The notes under the pieces are model-generated. The model saw nothing but the letters and a program-made list of their open reading frames with translations. It did not search any database and was not told the DNA's origin. Made by a program: the position numbers and the translations under genes. From Paraburkholderia phosphatilytica (GTDB taxonomy: Bacteria; Pseudomonadota; Gammaproteobacteria; Burkholderiales; Burkholderiaceae), in assembly GCF_003443895.1 (NCBI RefSeq), contig NZ_QQOA01000004.1, positions 186,001 to 250,000 on the forward strand: a stretch of DNA of 64,000 nucleotides. The letters are read 5' to 3'. This document shows positions 8,403 through 16,686 of this stretch, piece after piece. The number at the start of each line of letters is the position of its first letter. Positions within the stretch are counted from its first letter, which is position 1.

Positions 8403-9137
8403 ATGGATCTCGAAAGCATTCTCTTCACGCAGGGTTTCGGCTCGCGCCGCCAGTGCCGCGGCTTGATCGCCGATGGTCGCGTATCGATCGGCGATCGATC
8501 GGGCGCCACGAGCGGCACACTGTGCGACGACCCCGACGCGCAATTCGATGTCGAAGCCGACACGCCGTTCCACTTCAGCGTCGACGGCGGACCGTGGACC
8601 TGGCGCAAGCACGCGTATGTGCTGCTCAACAAGCCGGCCGGCTACGAATGCTCGCGCGATCCGCAGTATCACCCGAGCGTGTTCAGTCTGCTGCCGCCGC
8701 AGTTCGCCACGCGCGGCGTGCAATGCGTCGGCCGTCTCGATCAGGACACGACGGGCCTGCTGCTGCTCTCCGACGACGGCCAGTTCGTGCATGCGTTCAC
8801 GTCGCCGAAGCGCAAGGTGCCGAAGGTCTACCTCGCAACCACCCGTCACGCGATCGACGATACGCAACTCGAAGCACTCCGAAACGGTGTGCTGCTGCAC
8901 GGCGAGCCGAAGCCGGTCAGCGCGGTCGCCGCGCACGCGCGCGAATCGCATCGGCTCGAACTCACCGTGCTCGAAGGCAAGTACCACCAGGTGAAGCGGA
9001 TGGTGGCGGCCGCGGGCAATCGCGTCGAAGCGCTGCACCGCGAACAGGTGGGCGGTTACCGGTTGCCGGATGCGCTCGCGGAAGGCGCATGGCAATGGCT
9101 CGATGCGGCGGACCTCGCCGCACTGCGCAACGGGTAA
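8403..9137 (+). CDS. rsuA: 16S rRNA pseudouridine synthase, RsuA family
   Basis: This 244-residue protein isomerises a specific uridine in 16S rRNA (U516 in E. coli). It starts with an S4-like RNA-binding region (GFGSRRQCRGLIADGRVSIG), followed by the catalytic domain with VGRLDQDTTGLLLLSDDG, whose Asp is the nucleophile, and KVYLATTRH. HQVKRMVAAAGNRV near residue 200 is another family block. The length fits the RsuA/RluB/E/F group, and RsuA is the best match by its short N-terminus. The 5' codons 2-10 (GAT CTC GAA ...) are duplicated exactly at 5913-5939. It stands alone on its strand, with a small membrane protein gene 150 bp downstream. Confidence 0.85.
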   Translation: MDLESILFTQGFGSRRQCRGLIADGRVSIGDRSGATSGTLCDDPDAQFDVEADTPFHFSVDGGPWTWRKHAYVLLNKPAGYECSRDPQYHPSVFSLLPPQFATRGVQCVGRLDQDTTGLLLLSDDGQFVHAFTSPKRKVPKVYLATTRHAIDDTQLEALRNGVLLHGEPKPVSAVAAHARESHRLELTVLEGKYHQVKRMVAAAGNRVEALHREQVGGYRLPDALAEGAWQWLDAADLAALRNG

Positions 9138-9287
9138 ACGCCAGGCGCAGCGTTGCCTGCGTTGGCTGGCGCACCCTCGCGCTCAAAATGGCCGCTGTGG
9201 CGCTGCGCCGCAGCATGCTCTTCCTGACACCGCGCTCTATACTCGATTAAACAACGATTACAACGAGACAAAGAGAAGGAGCGGACC

Positions 9288-9476
9288 ATGACCATCAACG
9301 GGACTCTCGCTACGACCAACATGATGATCGCGTTGGTCTGTCTGGGCGTGTTGCTGGCCGGCATGCTGGTGGTCGGCATGCGGATGCGGCATCGCTATCC
9401 GCCGGGGCTCATCGGCGCCGTGATCGGCGCGCTCCTCTGCTTTCTGCTGCTCGAAGCGCTACCGGCCTTCGTGTGA
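9288..9476 (+). CDS. Small two-helix membrane protein of unknown function
   Basis: This 62-residue ORF is preceded by a good ribosome binding site (GAAGGAGC, about 7 bp before the ATG) and by TATACT at 9238-9243, a plausible -10. The protein is nearly all hydrophobic: one helix at about residues 11-30, a short RMRHRYPPG loop with positive charges, and a second helix at about 38-60. I do not recognise the family. The spacing signals and amphipathic loop argue that it is a real gene and not a chance frame. Confidence 0.6.
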   Translation: MTINGTLATTNMMIALVCLGVLLAGMLVVGMRMRHRYPPGLIGAVIGALLCFLLLEALPAFV

Positions 9477-9575
9477 TGGCCGCCCGCTTCGTTGCAACGT
9501 CATGCACGGCGCAGGCCGCGCGGTTCGTTGCGCGCAATGAATGCCGTGCACGGCGCGCGCGAGTCGCACATGCCG

Positions 9576-10676
9576 TCATGCGGCGCCTTCGTCGCTCGCT
9601 TGTGCTTCGCGCAGGAAATCGTCGACGCTCGGATAACGCAGCCGCACGCGCAACTCCTTCGTCATGCGCGCGTTCGAGAGGCGCCGCGACTCGCGCATGA
9701 ACGACAGCAGCATCGGCTCGAGCACCTGCTCGGCTGCTTCACGCGTCACCCGCGGCGCACGCGAGACGCCGTACGCATCGGCCACGCGATCGAAATACGC
9801 ACCCATCTTCAGTTCGCTGCCGTCGCTCGCGTGAATCACGCGCGATGGCCGGCCATGCGTCGTCATCCGCACGAGGATCGCGGCGAGGTCGTCCGCGTGG
9901 ATGTGGCTCGTGTACACGTCATCGGCATCGACGAGCGCGGGCGTACCCTTGTGCAGCCGCGCGAGCGGCAAGCGGTTCGCTGCGTAGATGCCCGGAATGC
10001 GCGCGATGCTCGCCATGATCACGCCGCGCGCGGCCGCGCGCCGCAACTGCCGCTCTGCCGACACGCGCCGTTTCGCGCGGTCGTTCGCGGGTTTCACCGT
10101 GCGCGTCTCGTCGATTTTCGCGCCGCCGCAGTCGCCATAGACCCCTGTCGTGCTCGCGTAAATTAGCCGCACAGGCGTGGGGAGTTCAGGAGCCCGCAGA
10201 ATCGGCTCGGGTACAATAACGGATGGTTTGCGGCCGGCCCAGGCTGTTGCAGCGTGCGCCTCTCGCGCCACGCCAATGCGCGGTGCGGGAACGCAGCGTG
10301 CGTGTCTCGCGGGTATCCGCAGGCGGCGCGCCAGCGCCACTGGTGCGGCATTGGCGCGCGCTACGCGGCGGCGCGGCGCGGCCAGCGCGGCAAGCAGCGC
10401 GCGCGTGCGCTCGTCGTGATCGCCGGTTTTCTGCGGCGGTGCGAGATGCAGCGCCGTCGGCGCAAGTCCGCTGAGCCGCGCGAGGCTCGCACGCACGTCG
10501 AGATCGCCGAGTATCGGTGTCACGCCCGCCGCGCGTAGCAAATCGCGCCGCTCGGGTTGCGTGGTCAGCGCGAAGATCCGCGCGCGCGGTTGCAGCAGCG
10601 GAACGCAGCGCAGGCCCACGTCGCCGCAGCCTATGATCAGCACGCGTGGTCGGCGCAGAAGTCGTGTCGCTATCAT
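9576..10676 (-). CDS. NAD(P)-dependent epimerase/dehydratase (SDR superfamily)
   Basis: This 366-residue protein starts at ATG 10676; a longer frame starting further upstream is unlikely. The Rossmann motif is RVLIIGCGDVGLRC near residues 11-24. The active-site region reads YASTTGVYGDCGGAKIDE, in which STTGVYG corresponds to the extended SDR block near the catalytic Ser/Tyr. RIPGIYAANRLPL and HIHADDLAAIL are further extended-SDR signatures. It resembles YeeZ-type proteins. An Arg/Ala-rich stretch between residues 95 and 160 is poorly conserved and expands the usual size. The substrate is unknown. It is divergent from the reductase gene at 10793. Confidence 0.8.
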   Translation of the reverse strand: MIATRLLRRPRVLIIGCGDVGLRCVPLLQPRARIFALTTQPERRDLLRAAGVTPILGDLDVRASLARLSGLAPTALHLAPPQKTGDHDERTRALLAALAAPRRRVARANAAPVALARRLRIPARHARCVPAPRIGVAREAHAATAWAGRKPSVIVPEPILRAPELPTPVRLIYASTTGVYGDCGGAKIDETRTVKPANDRAKRRVSAERQLRRAAARGVIMASIARIPGIYAANRLPLARLHKGTPALVDADDVYTSHIHADDLAAILVRMTTHGRPSRVIHASDGSELKMGAYFDRVADAYGVSRAPRVTREAAEQVLEPMLLSFMRESRRLSNARMTKELRVRLRYPSVDDFLREAQASDEGAA

Positions 10677-10792
10677 GGTGAGCGCATTGTAATCGCCACG
10701 CGCCGATCGCACCGGCCTTCATGCGTTCGCGCAGCGTTCACGATTCATCGCAGTACGCACTGGTTACCCGTTTCTTCGTTCGTTCAGGATAT

Positions 10793-11824
10793 ATGGCATT
10801 CAACGTCACGCTCCGGCAAAGCGGCCGGCAGTTTCAGGTGGAACCCGATGAACCCGTGTTGACGGCTGCGCTGCGCCAGGGCATCGGCCTTCCGTACGGT
10901 TGCAAGAACGGCGCGTGCGGATCGTGCAAGGGCACGGTCGCGAGCGGTGAGGTCGAGCAGCGCGCGCACTCGTCGTCGGCGCTGTCGAACGACGAGAAGA
11001 CGCGCGGCATGGCGCTCTTCTGCTGCGCCACCGCGCAGACCGATCTCGAGATCGACATCCGCGAGGTGGCAGGCGTCGGCGACGTGCAGGTGAAGAAGCT
11101 GCCGTGCCGTGTCAACGCGATCGAACGCAAGGCCGACGACGTCGTCGTGCTGAAGCTCCAGCTGCCCGCCAATGAACGGCTGCAGTATCTCGCCGGCCAG
11201 TACCTCGAATTCATCCTGAAAGACGGCAAGCGCCGCAGCTACTCGATGGCCAACGCGCCGCACGTCGAGGGTCCGCTTGAACTGCACGTGCGTCACATGC
11301 CTGGCGGCGCGTTCACGGACCACGTGTTCGGCACGCTGAAGGAACGTGACATCCTGCGCTTCGAAGCGCCGCTCGGCACCTTCTTCCTGCGTGAAGACTC
11401 GGAAAAGCCGATCGTGCTGCTCGCATCGGGCACGGGCTTCGCACCGATCAAGGCGATCGTCGAACACGCCGCGTTCAAGAACCTGAACCGCCCGATGACG
11501 CTGTACTGGGGCGGCCGCCGCCGCAAGGACCTGTACCTTGCCGAGCTGGCCGAACAGTGGGAGAACGAGATTCCGAACTTCCGCTTCGTGCCGGTGCTGT
11601 CGGAGCCGGACGCGTCGGATGGCTGGACGGGCCGCACGGGCTTCGTTCATCGCGCCGTCATCGAAGACCTGCCAGACTTGTCGGGTTATCAGGTGTACGC
11701 GTGCGGTGCGCCGGTGATGGTCGAGTCGGCGCAGCGCGATTTCACGCAGCACCACGGCTTGCCGGAAGACGAGTTCTACGCGGATTCGTTCACGAGCGCG
11801 GCGGATCTCGCGAATCCGGTCTGA
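10793..11824 (+). CDS. 2Fe-2S ferredoxin/flavin reductase (CDP-6-deoxy-3,4-glucoseen reductase-like)
   Basis: This 343-residue protein starts at MAFNVTLRQSG (10793, CAGGA upstream). A plant-type ferredoxin domain comes first, with cysteines in GCKNGACGSCKG (C37, C42, C45) and the fourth in FCCATAQ. It is followed by an FAD domain (RRSYSMANAPH) and an NAD-binding domain (LLASGTGFAPIKAIVEH, and YACGAPVMVESAQRDF at the end). The arrangement matches AscD/RfbI-type reductases and also the reductase parts of oxygenases. No deoxysugar genes are nearby, so it probably serves as a general electron-transfer reductase; the family name should not be taken as its function. Confidence 0.85.
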   Translation: MAFNVTLRQSGRQFQVEPDEPVLTAALRQGIGLPYGCKNGACGSCKGTVASGEVEQRAHSSSALSNDEKTRGMALFCCATAQTDLEIDIREVAGVGDVQVKKLPCRVNAIERKADDVVVLKLQLPANERLQYLAGQYLEFILKDGKRRSYSMANAPHVEGPLELHVRHMPGGAFTDHVFGTLKERDILRFEAPLGTFFLREDSEKPIVLLASGTGFAPIKAIVEHAAFKNLNRPMTLYWGGRRRKDLYLAELAEQWENEIPNFRFVPVLSEPDASDGWTGRTGFVHRAVIEDLPDLSGYQVYACGAPVMVESAQRDFTQHHGLPEDEFYADSFTSAADLANPV

Positions 11825-11914
11825 GCGGCAACCGGCGGCACGGCAACGTGTGTTGCCGACGCGACGCCGCCATGCCCAAATGAACGGGAAAAGGCCGCGA
11901 GTCGCGATTGATGG

Positions 11915-11944
11915 TTTACAGCGGCGGCAAGCATGTCGTATTCT
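11915..11944 (+). promoter_or_regulatory. Sigma-70-like promoter of a short intergenic transcript
   Basis: TTTACA (11915-11920) and TATTCT (11939-11944) are separated by 18 bp. The predicted start near 11951 is followed within 140 bp by a strong terminator and no long gene. Confidence 0.5.
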
Positions 11945-11950
11945 TGCGCC

Positions 11951-12092
11951 CATGAACCGCATCCTGTCCGAACTTCGACGTCGCCGCTCGCTGCACCCTT
12001 AGGGGCGCCGCTGGCTTCGTCACGGACTCGCGTCGCATCTGGCGCACGCTGTTCGAATCATGAAAAGCCACGGCATGCCGTGGCTTTTTTGT
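11951..12092 (+). ncRNA. Candidate small RNA (or leader transcript) upstream of argD
   Basis: A promoter-like pair ends at 11944 and a perfect terminator hairpin ends at about 12090, enclosing a transcript of roughly 140 nt between two protein genes. It contains only a 16-codon ORF (11952-12002, MNRILSELRRRRSLHP), which would be leaderless if the start is right. The Arg-rich content of that ORF could suggest an attenuator-type leader peptide for the arginine gene argD downstream, but the terminator has no visible competing antiterminator. A free-standing small RNA is the simpler reading. Confidence 0.4.
12063..12092 (+). terminator. Rho-independent terminator before argD
   Basis: The perfect palindrome GCCACGGCATGCCGTGGC is flanked by AAAA on the left and TTTTTT on the right. 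It would end the short transcript that starts near 11951. Confidence 0.85.
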
Positions 12093-12161
12093 TTTCCGCG
12101 CTGATTCTGTTTGCTCAATTAGCCTTTCATCTCACCGCTGCTTCGCCTGGAGTTCGTTGCC

Positions 12162-13346
12162 ATGAAATTTAACGAGTACCCGATCGACTCGCTGATGTAC
12201 ATCACCAACCGTCCCGAGATCGTGTTCACGCACGGCAAGGGTTCATGGCTCTACGACAACGAAGGCAAGCGCTATCTCGACTTCATCCAGGGCTGGGCGG
12301 TCAACAGCCTCGGGCACTGCAACGACGGTGTGATCGAAGCGCTCGAAAAGCAGGCGCGCCTGCTGATCAACCCGTCGCCGGCGTTCTACAACGGTCCGAT
12401 GGCGCAGCTCGCCGAGCTTTTGACGCAGCACAGCTGCTTCGACAAGGTGTTCTTCACGAACAGCGGAGCCGAGGCAAACGAAGGCGCGATCAAGCTCGCG
12501 CGCAAGTGGGGCAAGAAATTCCGCGACGGCGCGTACGAAATCATCACGTTCGACCACAGCTTCCACGGCCGCACGCTCGCGACCATGTCGGCAAGCGGCA
12601 AGCCGGGCTGGGACACGATCTACGCGCCGCAGGTGCCGGGCTTCCCGAAGGCCGATCTGAACGACATCGCGTCGGTCGAGAAGCTGATCAACGCGAAGAC
12701 CGTCGCCGTGATGCTCGAGCCGATCCAGGGCGAAGGCGGCGTGATTCCGGCCACGCGCGAATTCATGCAGCAGCTGCGCGCGTTGACGCAGAAGCACGGC
12801 ATCCTGCTGATCGTCGATGAAGTGCAGAGCGGCTGCGGCCGCGCCGGCACGCTGTTCGCGTACGAGCTGTCGGGCATCGAGCCGGACATCATGACGCTCG
12901 GCAAGGGCATCGGCAGCGGCGTGCCGCTCGCGGCGCTGCTGTGCAGGAAAGCGATCGAGGTGTTCGAAGCCGGCGACCAGGGCGGCACGTACAACGGCAA
13001 CCCGCTGATGTCGGCGGTCGGCTACTCGGTGATCTCGCAACTGACGGCGCCGGGCTTCCTCGAAGGCGTGCGGGCGCGCGGCGAATACCTGCGCGGCCAG
13101 CTGCTGGAGCTGTCGGCGGAACGCGGCTTCGAAGGCGAACGCGGCGAGGGTCTGCTGCGCGCGCTGCTGCTCGGCAAGGACATCGGACCGCAGATCGTCG
13201 AGAAGGCGCGCCTGATGCAGCCGGACGGCCTGCTGCTGAACGCCGCGCGTCCGAACCTGCTGCGTTTCATGCCGGCGCTCAACGTGACGAACGAAGAAAT
13301 CGACCAGATGATGGCGATGCTGCGTTCGATCCTCGATTCGCTCTGA
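12162..13346 (+). CDS. argD: Acetylornithine transaminase family protein
   Basis: This 394-residue PLP-dependent class III aminotransferase converts N-acetylglutamate semialdehyde to N-acetylornithine in arginine synthesis. The visible blocks are NSGAEANEGAIKLARKWG (phosphate binding), EPIQGEGGVIPA, LLIVDEVQSGCGRAGTLFAYE (the Asp contacts the pyridine nitrogen) and IMTLGKGIGSGVPLAALL, whose Lys is the PLP anchor. The length is normal. TGGAG lies about 8 bp before the ATG. The same fold also serves other omega-aminotransferases, so the substrate is inferred from overall similarity. An acetyltransferase gene follows after 38 bp. Confidence 0.85.
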   Translation: MKFNEYPIDSLMYITNRPEIVFTHGKGSWLYDNEGKRYLDFIQGWAVNSLGHCNDGVIEALEKQARLLINPSPAFYNGPMAQLAELLTQHSCFDKVFFTNSGAEANEGAIKLARKWGKKFRDGAYEIITFDHSFHGRTLATMSASGKPGWDTIYAPQVPGFPKADLNDIASVEKLINAKTVAVMLEPIQGEGGVIPATREFMQQLRALTQKHGILLIVDEVQSGCGRAGTLFAYELSGIEPDIMTLGKGIGSGVPLAALLCRKAIEVFEAGDQGGTYNGNPLMSAVGYSVISQLTAPGFLEGVRARGEYLRGQLLELSAERGFEGERGEGLLRALLLGKDIGPQIVEKARLMQPDGLLLNAARPNLLRFMPALNVTNEEIDQMMAMLRSILDSL

Positions 13347-13384
13347 TCGACGCACATCTTCCACACCAGCAGAGGACTCACATC

Positions 13385-13843
13385 ATGGACCCGCATCAGC
13401 CACTGTCGATCCGCCGCTTCGATGCGCGCGATACCGACGCCGTCGTGGCCCTCTGGCGCGAGGTGTTTCCCGAGTACCGGAATCCGGACAAGCCGCATCG
13501 CGACCCGCACCGGTCGATCGCGAACAAGCTCGCGACGCAGCCCGAGCTGTTCTTCGTCGCCGAGCATGGCGGCGAGATCGTCGGCACGGCAATGGCAGGT
13601 TACGACGGTCATCGCGGCTGGCTGTATTCGCTCGCGGTGTCGCCGTCGCTGCGTCGGCTGCGCATCGGCACGCGGCTGGTCGCGCATGCGGAGCAGGCGC
13701 TGACGGCGCTCGGCTGCCCGAAGGTCAATCTGCAGGTGCTGGAGGATCGCCCGGAGGTGTTGGGGTTTTACGCCGCGCTCGGCTATCGCGCCGATGCGGT
13801 GGTGAGCCTCGGCAAACGGCTGGGGATGCCGGAGACGGCTTGA
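13385..13843 (+). CDS. GNAT family acetyltransferase (YpeA-like)
   Basis: This 152-residue protein starts at MDPHQPLSIRRFDARD (AGAGGA upstream). The acetyl-CoA site is seen as YSLAVSPSLRRLRIGTRLV (motif A, with R-x-x-R-x-G), followed by VNLQVLEDRPEVLGFYAALGY (motif B). It resembles the small YpeA-type acetyltransferases whose substrates are unknown. The 38-bp gap after argD and the shared terminator downstream suggest co-transcription. Confidence 0.85.
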   Translation: MDPHQPLSIRRFDARDTDAVVALWREVFPEYRNPDKPHRDPHRSIANKLATQPELFFVAEHGGEIVGTAMAGYDGHRGWLYSLAVSPSLRRLRIGTRLVAHAEQALTALGCPKVNLQVLEDRPEVLGFYAALGYRADAVVSLGKRLGMPETA

Positions 13844-13903
13844 TGCCGATGATGATCTAACGCGATCGGCGTTAGCAGGTCGCGGCGCAGCGCGTCGGAA
13901 AGC

Positions 13904-13941
13904 AAAAAGCAGCGTGGACTCGCATCCACGCTGCTTTTTTG
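13904..13941. terminator. Bidirectional terminator between the GNAT gene and livF
   Basis: AGCAGCGTGGA and its complement TCCACGCTGCT pair around a short loop, with AAAAA on the left and TTTTTT on the right, so it can stop both the rightward argD-GNAT and the leftward liv transcripts. Confidence 0.85.
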
Positions 13942-13993
13942 TTCCCCGTGCGCGATGCCCTAAAAGCGGCAGCGCTCACGAGACAGTCACACG

Positions 13994-14710
13994 TTACTCG
14001 CCCAGATACGCCGCGCGCACCTTCGGGTCGTCGAGCATCTGCTTCGCGTCGCCGGACATCGTCACCGTGCCCGAGTCCATCACGTAGCCGCGGTTCGCCG
14101 CCTGCAGCGCGAGACGCGCGTTCTGCTCGACCAGCAGCACCGTGATACCTTCCTTCGACACTTCGCGCACCACCTCGAAGATCTTCTCGACCATGATCGG
14201 CGACAGACCCATCGAAGGTTCGTCGAGCAGCAGCAGCTTCGGCTTCGAGATGATCGCGCGCGCCATCGCGAGCATCTGCTGCTCGCCACCCGACAACGTG
14301 CCGGCGTACTGCGAAGCGCGTTCCTTCAGGCGCGGGAAGAAGCCGAACATGCGGTCGACGTCCTTCTTGATGCCTTCCTTGTCGTTGCGCAGGTACGCGC
14401 CCATCTGCATGTTCTCGACGATCGACATGCGCGCGAAGATGCCGCGACCTTCCGGCACCATCGCGAGGCCGCGCTTCAGCAACTCGTGCGCCGGCACGCC
14501 CTTGATCGACTGGCCCATGTACTCGATGTCGCCACCGGAGTACGGCTTGAGGCCGGTGATGGCCTTCATCGTCGTGGTCTTGCCTGCGCCATTTGCGCCG
14601 ATCAGCGTGACGAGCTCGCCCTGCTGCACTTCCAGGTCGACGCCCTTCACCGCCTGAATGCCGCCGTAGTTGACCTGCAGGCCCTTGATTTTCAACATTG
14701 CCGTAGCCAT
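13994..14710 (-). CDS. livF: Branched-chain amino acid ABC transporter ATP-binding protein LivF
   Basis: This 238-residue ATPase starts at MATAMLKIKGLQVNYGG. Walker A is GANGAGKTT near residues 38-46, the signature is LSGGEQQMLAMARAI and Walker B is KLLLLDEPSMGLSP. EQNARLALQAANRGYVMDSG is typical of LivF, as opposed to LivG. Its ATG overlaps the livG stop (TGATG at 14708-14712), so the two subunits are translationally coupled. It would hydrolyse ATP to drive uptake through LivH and LivM. Confidence 0.93.
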   Translation of the reverse strand: MATAMLKIKGLQVNYGGIQAVKGVDLEVQQGELVTLIGANGAGKTTTMKAITGLKPYSGGDIEYMGQSIKGVPAHELLKRGLAMVPEGRGIFARMSIVENMQMGAYLRNDKEGIKKDVDRMFGFFPRLKERASQYAGTLSGGEQQMLAMARAIISKPKLLLLDEPSMGLSPIMVEKIFEVVREVSKEGITVLLVEQNARLALQAANRGYVMDSGTVTMSGDAKQMLDDPKVRAAYLGE

Positions 14711-15483
14711 CAGTGAACCCCCGCGCCCAGATATGCCTCGATCACCTTCGCGTCCTTCTGCACGTCCTGCGGCAGACCTTCGGCGATCACCTTGCCATAG
14801 TCGAGCACTGTCATCCGGTTGCACAGGCCCATCACCAGCTTCACGTCGTGCTCGATCAGCAGGATCGTCTTGCCGTCGCCGCGGATCTTGTCGAGCAGGC
14901 GCGTCAGTTCGACCTTCTCGGTCGCGTTCATGCCGGCGGCCGGTTCATCCAGTGCGAGCAGCTTCGGATCGGTCGCGAGCGCGCGTGCGATTTCCAGACG
15001 ACGCTGGTGACCGTACGACAGGTTGCGCGACGTGTAGTCCGCGTACTGCGCGATGCCCACGTACTCGAGCAGCTCGACCGCGCGTTCCTTGATCTCGCGT
15101 TCTTCCTGACGCTCGGCCGGCGTCTGGAACACCGCGCCGATCAGGCCGTGTTTCGTACGCACGTGACGGCCGACCATTACGTTTTCCAGCGCGGTCATGC
15201 CGCCGAACAGACGGATGTTCTGGAACGTGCGGGCAATGCCCGCCTTCGCGACCTGGTACACCGCTGTCGGCGTGTACGCTTCGCCGTCGAGGCGAAACTC
15301 GCCCGAATCCGGCGTGTAGAGCCCCGTGATCACGTTGAAGAACGTCGTCTTGCCGGCGCCGTTCGGGCCGATCAGACCGTAGATGTTGCCCGCCGTGATT
15401 TCGAGGCCGACGTCGGAAAGCGCCTGCAGGCCCCCGAAGCGTTTGTTCACGCCCTTCACGGACAGTCGAATGTTGTTGCTCAT
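14710..15483 (-). CDS. livG: Branched-chain amino acid ABC transporter ATP-binding protein LivG
   Basis: This 257-residue ATPase starts at MSNNIRLSVKGVNKRFGG. Walker A is GPNGAGKTT, the signature is LSYGHQRRLEIARALA and Walker B is KLLALDEPAAGMN. The NVITGLYTPDSGE and ARTFQNIRLF segments are LivG hallmarks. It pairs with LivF, whose start overlaps its stop. It follows livM by 19 bp on the same strand. Confidence 0.93.
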   Translation of the reverse strand: MSNNIRLSVKGVNKRFGGLQALSDVGLEITAGNIYGLIGPNGAGKTTFFNVITGLYTPDSGEFRLDGEAYTPTAVYQVAKAGIARTFQNIRLFGGMTALENVMVGRHVRTKHGLIGAVFQTPAERQEEREIKERAVELLEYVGIAQYADYTSRNLSYGHQRRLEIARALATDPKLLALDEPAAGMNATEKVELTRLLDKIRGDGKTILLIEHDVKLVMGLCNRMTVLDYGKVIAEGLPQDVQKDAKVIEAYLGAGVH

Positions 15484-15502
15484 ATGAAGTTCTCCCCTGT
15501 CC

Positions 15503-16672
15503 TCAGGCGCGCACCGGCTTCTTGCCGTTTCGTTTCGCGAGCTTCGCGATCTTGTCCTCATGCTTCGCCGCCGGCCACAGACCTTCCGAGCGGTACAGCA
15601 TGATCAGCACCATCGCCAGACCGTAGAGCAGCTGACGGATCACTTCAGTATCGACGATCTGGTGACCGAAGATCGCGTTCTGCAGCGGACCCATCGTCGA
15701 ACGCAGGAACTCGGGGAAGATGGCCAGCAGCACCGCGCCGAGAATCACGCCCGGGATGTGGCCCATGCCGCCCAGCACCACGCAGGCCAGCACGACGACC
15801 GATTCCCAGAAGGTGAACGATTCCGGCGACACGAAGCCCTGGAAGCCCGCGAACATCGCGCCCGACAGACCGCCGAACGACGCGCCCATCGCGAACGCCA
15901 GCAGCTTCACGTTACGGGTGTTGATGCCCATCGCCTTCGCGGCGATTTCGTCTTCCCGGATCGCGGCCCACGCACGGCCGATACGCGAGTGCTGCAGACG
16001 CGTACACACCCAGATCACCAGCAGCGCGCACAGCACGAACACGTAGTAGTACATGTACACGGTCGTGAACTGGAAGCCGAGCAGGTTGTGCGTCTGCGAC
16101 AGGTTGAAGCCCGCCACCGTGATCGGATCGATGCCCGTGATGCCCTGCGGTCCGTTCGTGATGTTGAGCGGGCGGTCCAGGTTGTTCATGAAGATCCGGA
16201 CGATTTCCCCGAAGCCCAGGGTCACGATCGCGAGGTAGTCGCCGCGCAGACGCAGCGTCGGTGCGCCGAGCAGGACGCCGGCTCCAGCCGCGAGCGCCAT
16301 CGCGATCGGAATCACGATCCAGTACGGCGTGTGAAGGCCGCCCGGGAACATCGCGCCGATCCAGGCAAAGGTGGTCGACAGGTGCGGCGAGGTCAGCAGC
16401 GCGGCCGTGTAGGCGCCCACCGCGTAGAACGCGATGTAGCCCAGATCCAGCAGGCCGGCGAACCCGACCACCACGTTGAGGCCCAGCGCGAGCATCACGT
16501 ACAGCATCGCGAAGTCGAGCACGCGGACCCAGTAGTTGCCGCCGACGGCACCCACCACCATCGGCAGCGCCGCGACGATCACCGCGGTGATGATGCCCAC
16601 CGTCAGCGTCTTCGTGAGGTTCTTCTCGGGGATGAGCGTCGTGGACGGCTCGATCGGTTGAATGGAGGTCAT
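15503..16672 (-). CDS. livM: Branched-chain amino acid ABC transporter permease LivM
   Basis: This 389-residue membrane protein has about ten hydrophobic segments after a short cytoplasmic N-terminus. LGLNVVVGFAGLLDLGYIAFYAVGAY, RLRGDYLAIVTLGFGEI and IREDEIAAKAMGINTRNVKLLAFAMGA are the LivM family blocks; the last includes the EAA-like loop that docks on the ATPases. The C-terminus is basic (AKLAKRNGKKPVRA). It is 14 bp from livH. Confidence 0.93.
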   Translation of the reverse strand: MTSIQPIEPSTTLIPEKNLTKTLTVGIITAVIVAALPMVVGAVGGNYWVRVLDFAMLYVMLALGLNVVVGFAGLLDLGYIAFYAVGAYTAALLTSPHLSTTFAWIGAMFPGGLHTPYWIVIPIAMALAAGAGVLLGAPTLRLRGDYLAIVTLGFGEIVRIFMNNLDRPLNITNGPQGITGIDPITVAGFNLSQTHNLLGFQFTTVYMYYYVFVLCALLVIWVCTRLQHSRIGRAWAAIREDEIAAKAMGINTRNVKLLAFAMGASFGGLSGAMFAGFQGFVSPESFTFWESVVVLACVVLGGMGHIPGVILGAVLLAIFPEFLRSTMGPLQNAIFGHQIVDTEVIRQLLYGLAMVLIMLYRSEGLWPAAKHEDKIAKLAKRNGKKPVRA

Positions 16673-16686
16673 TTTGCTTTTCCCCT

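Noticed and set aside
6910..8466. A 518-codon plus-strand frame opposite the MFS gene
   Set aside because: Extreme Arg/His content and overlap with a clear twelve-helix transporter on the other strand.
10793..11824. Deoxysugar (ascarylose) biosynthesis role for the ferredoxin-reductase
   Set aside because: The name fits the fold only; no sugar nucleotide genes are nearby.
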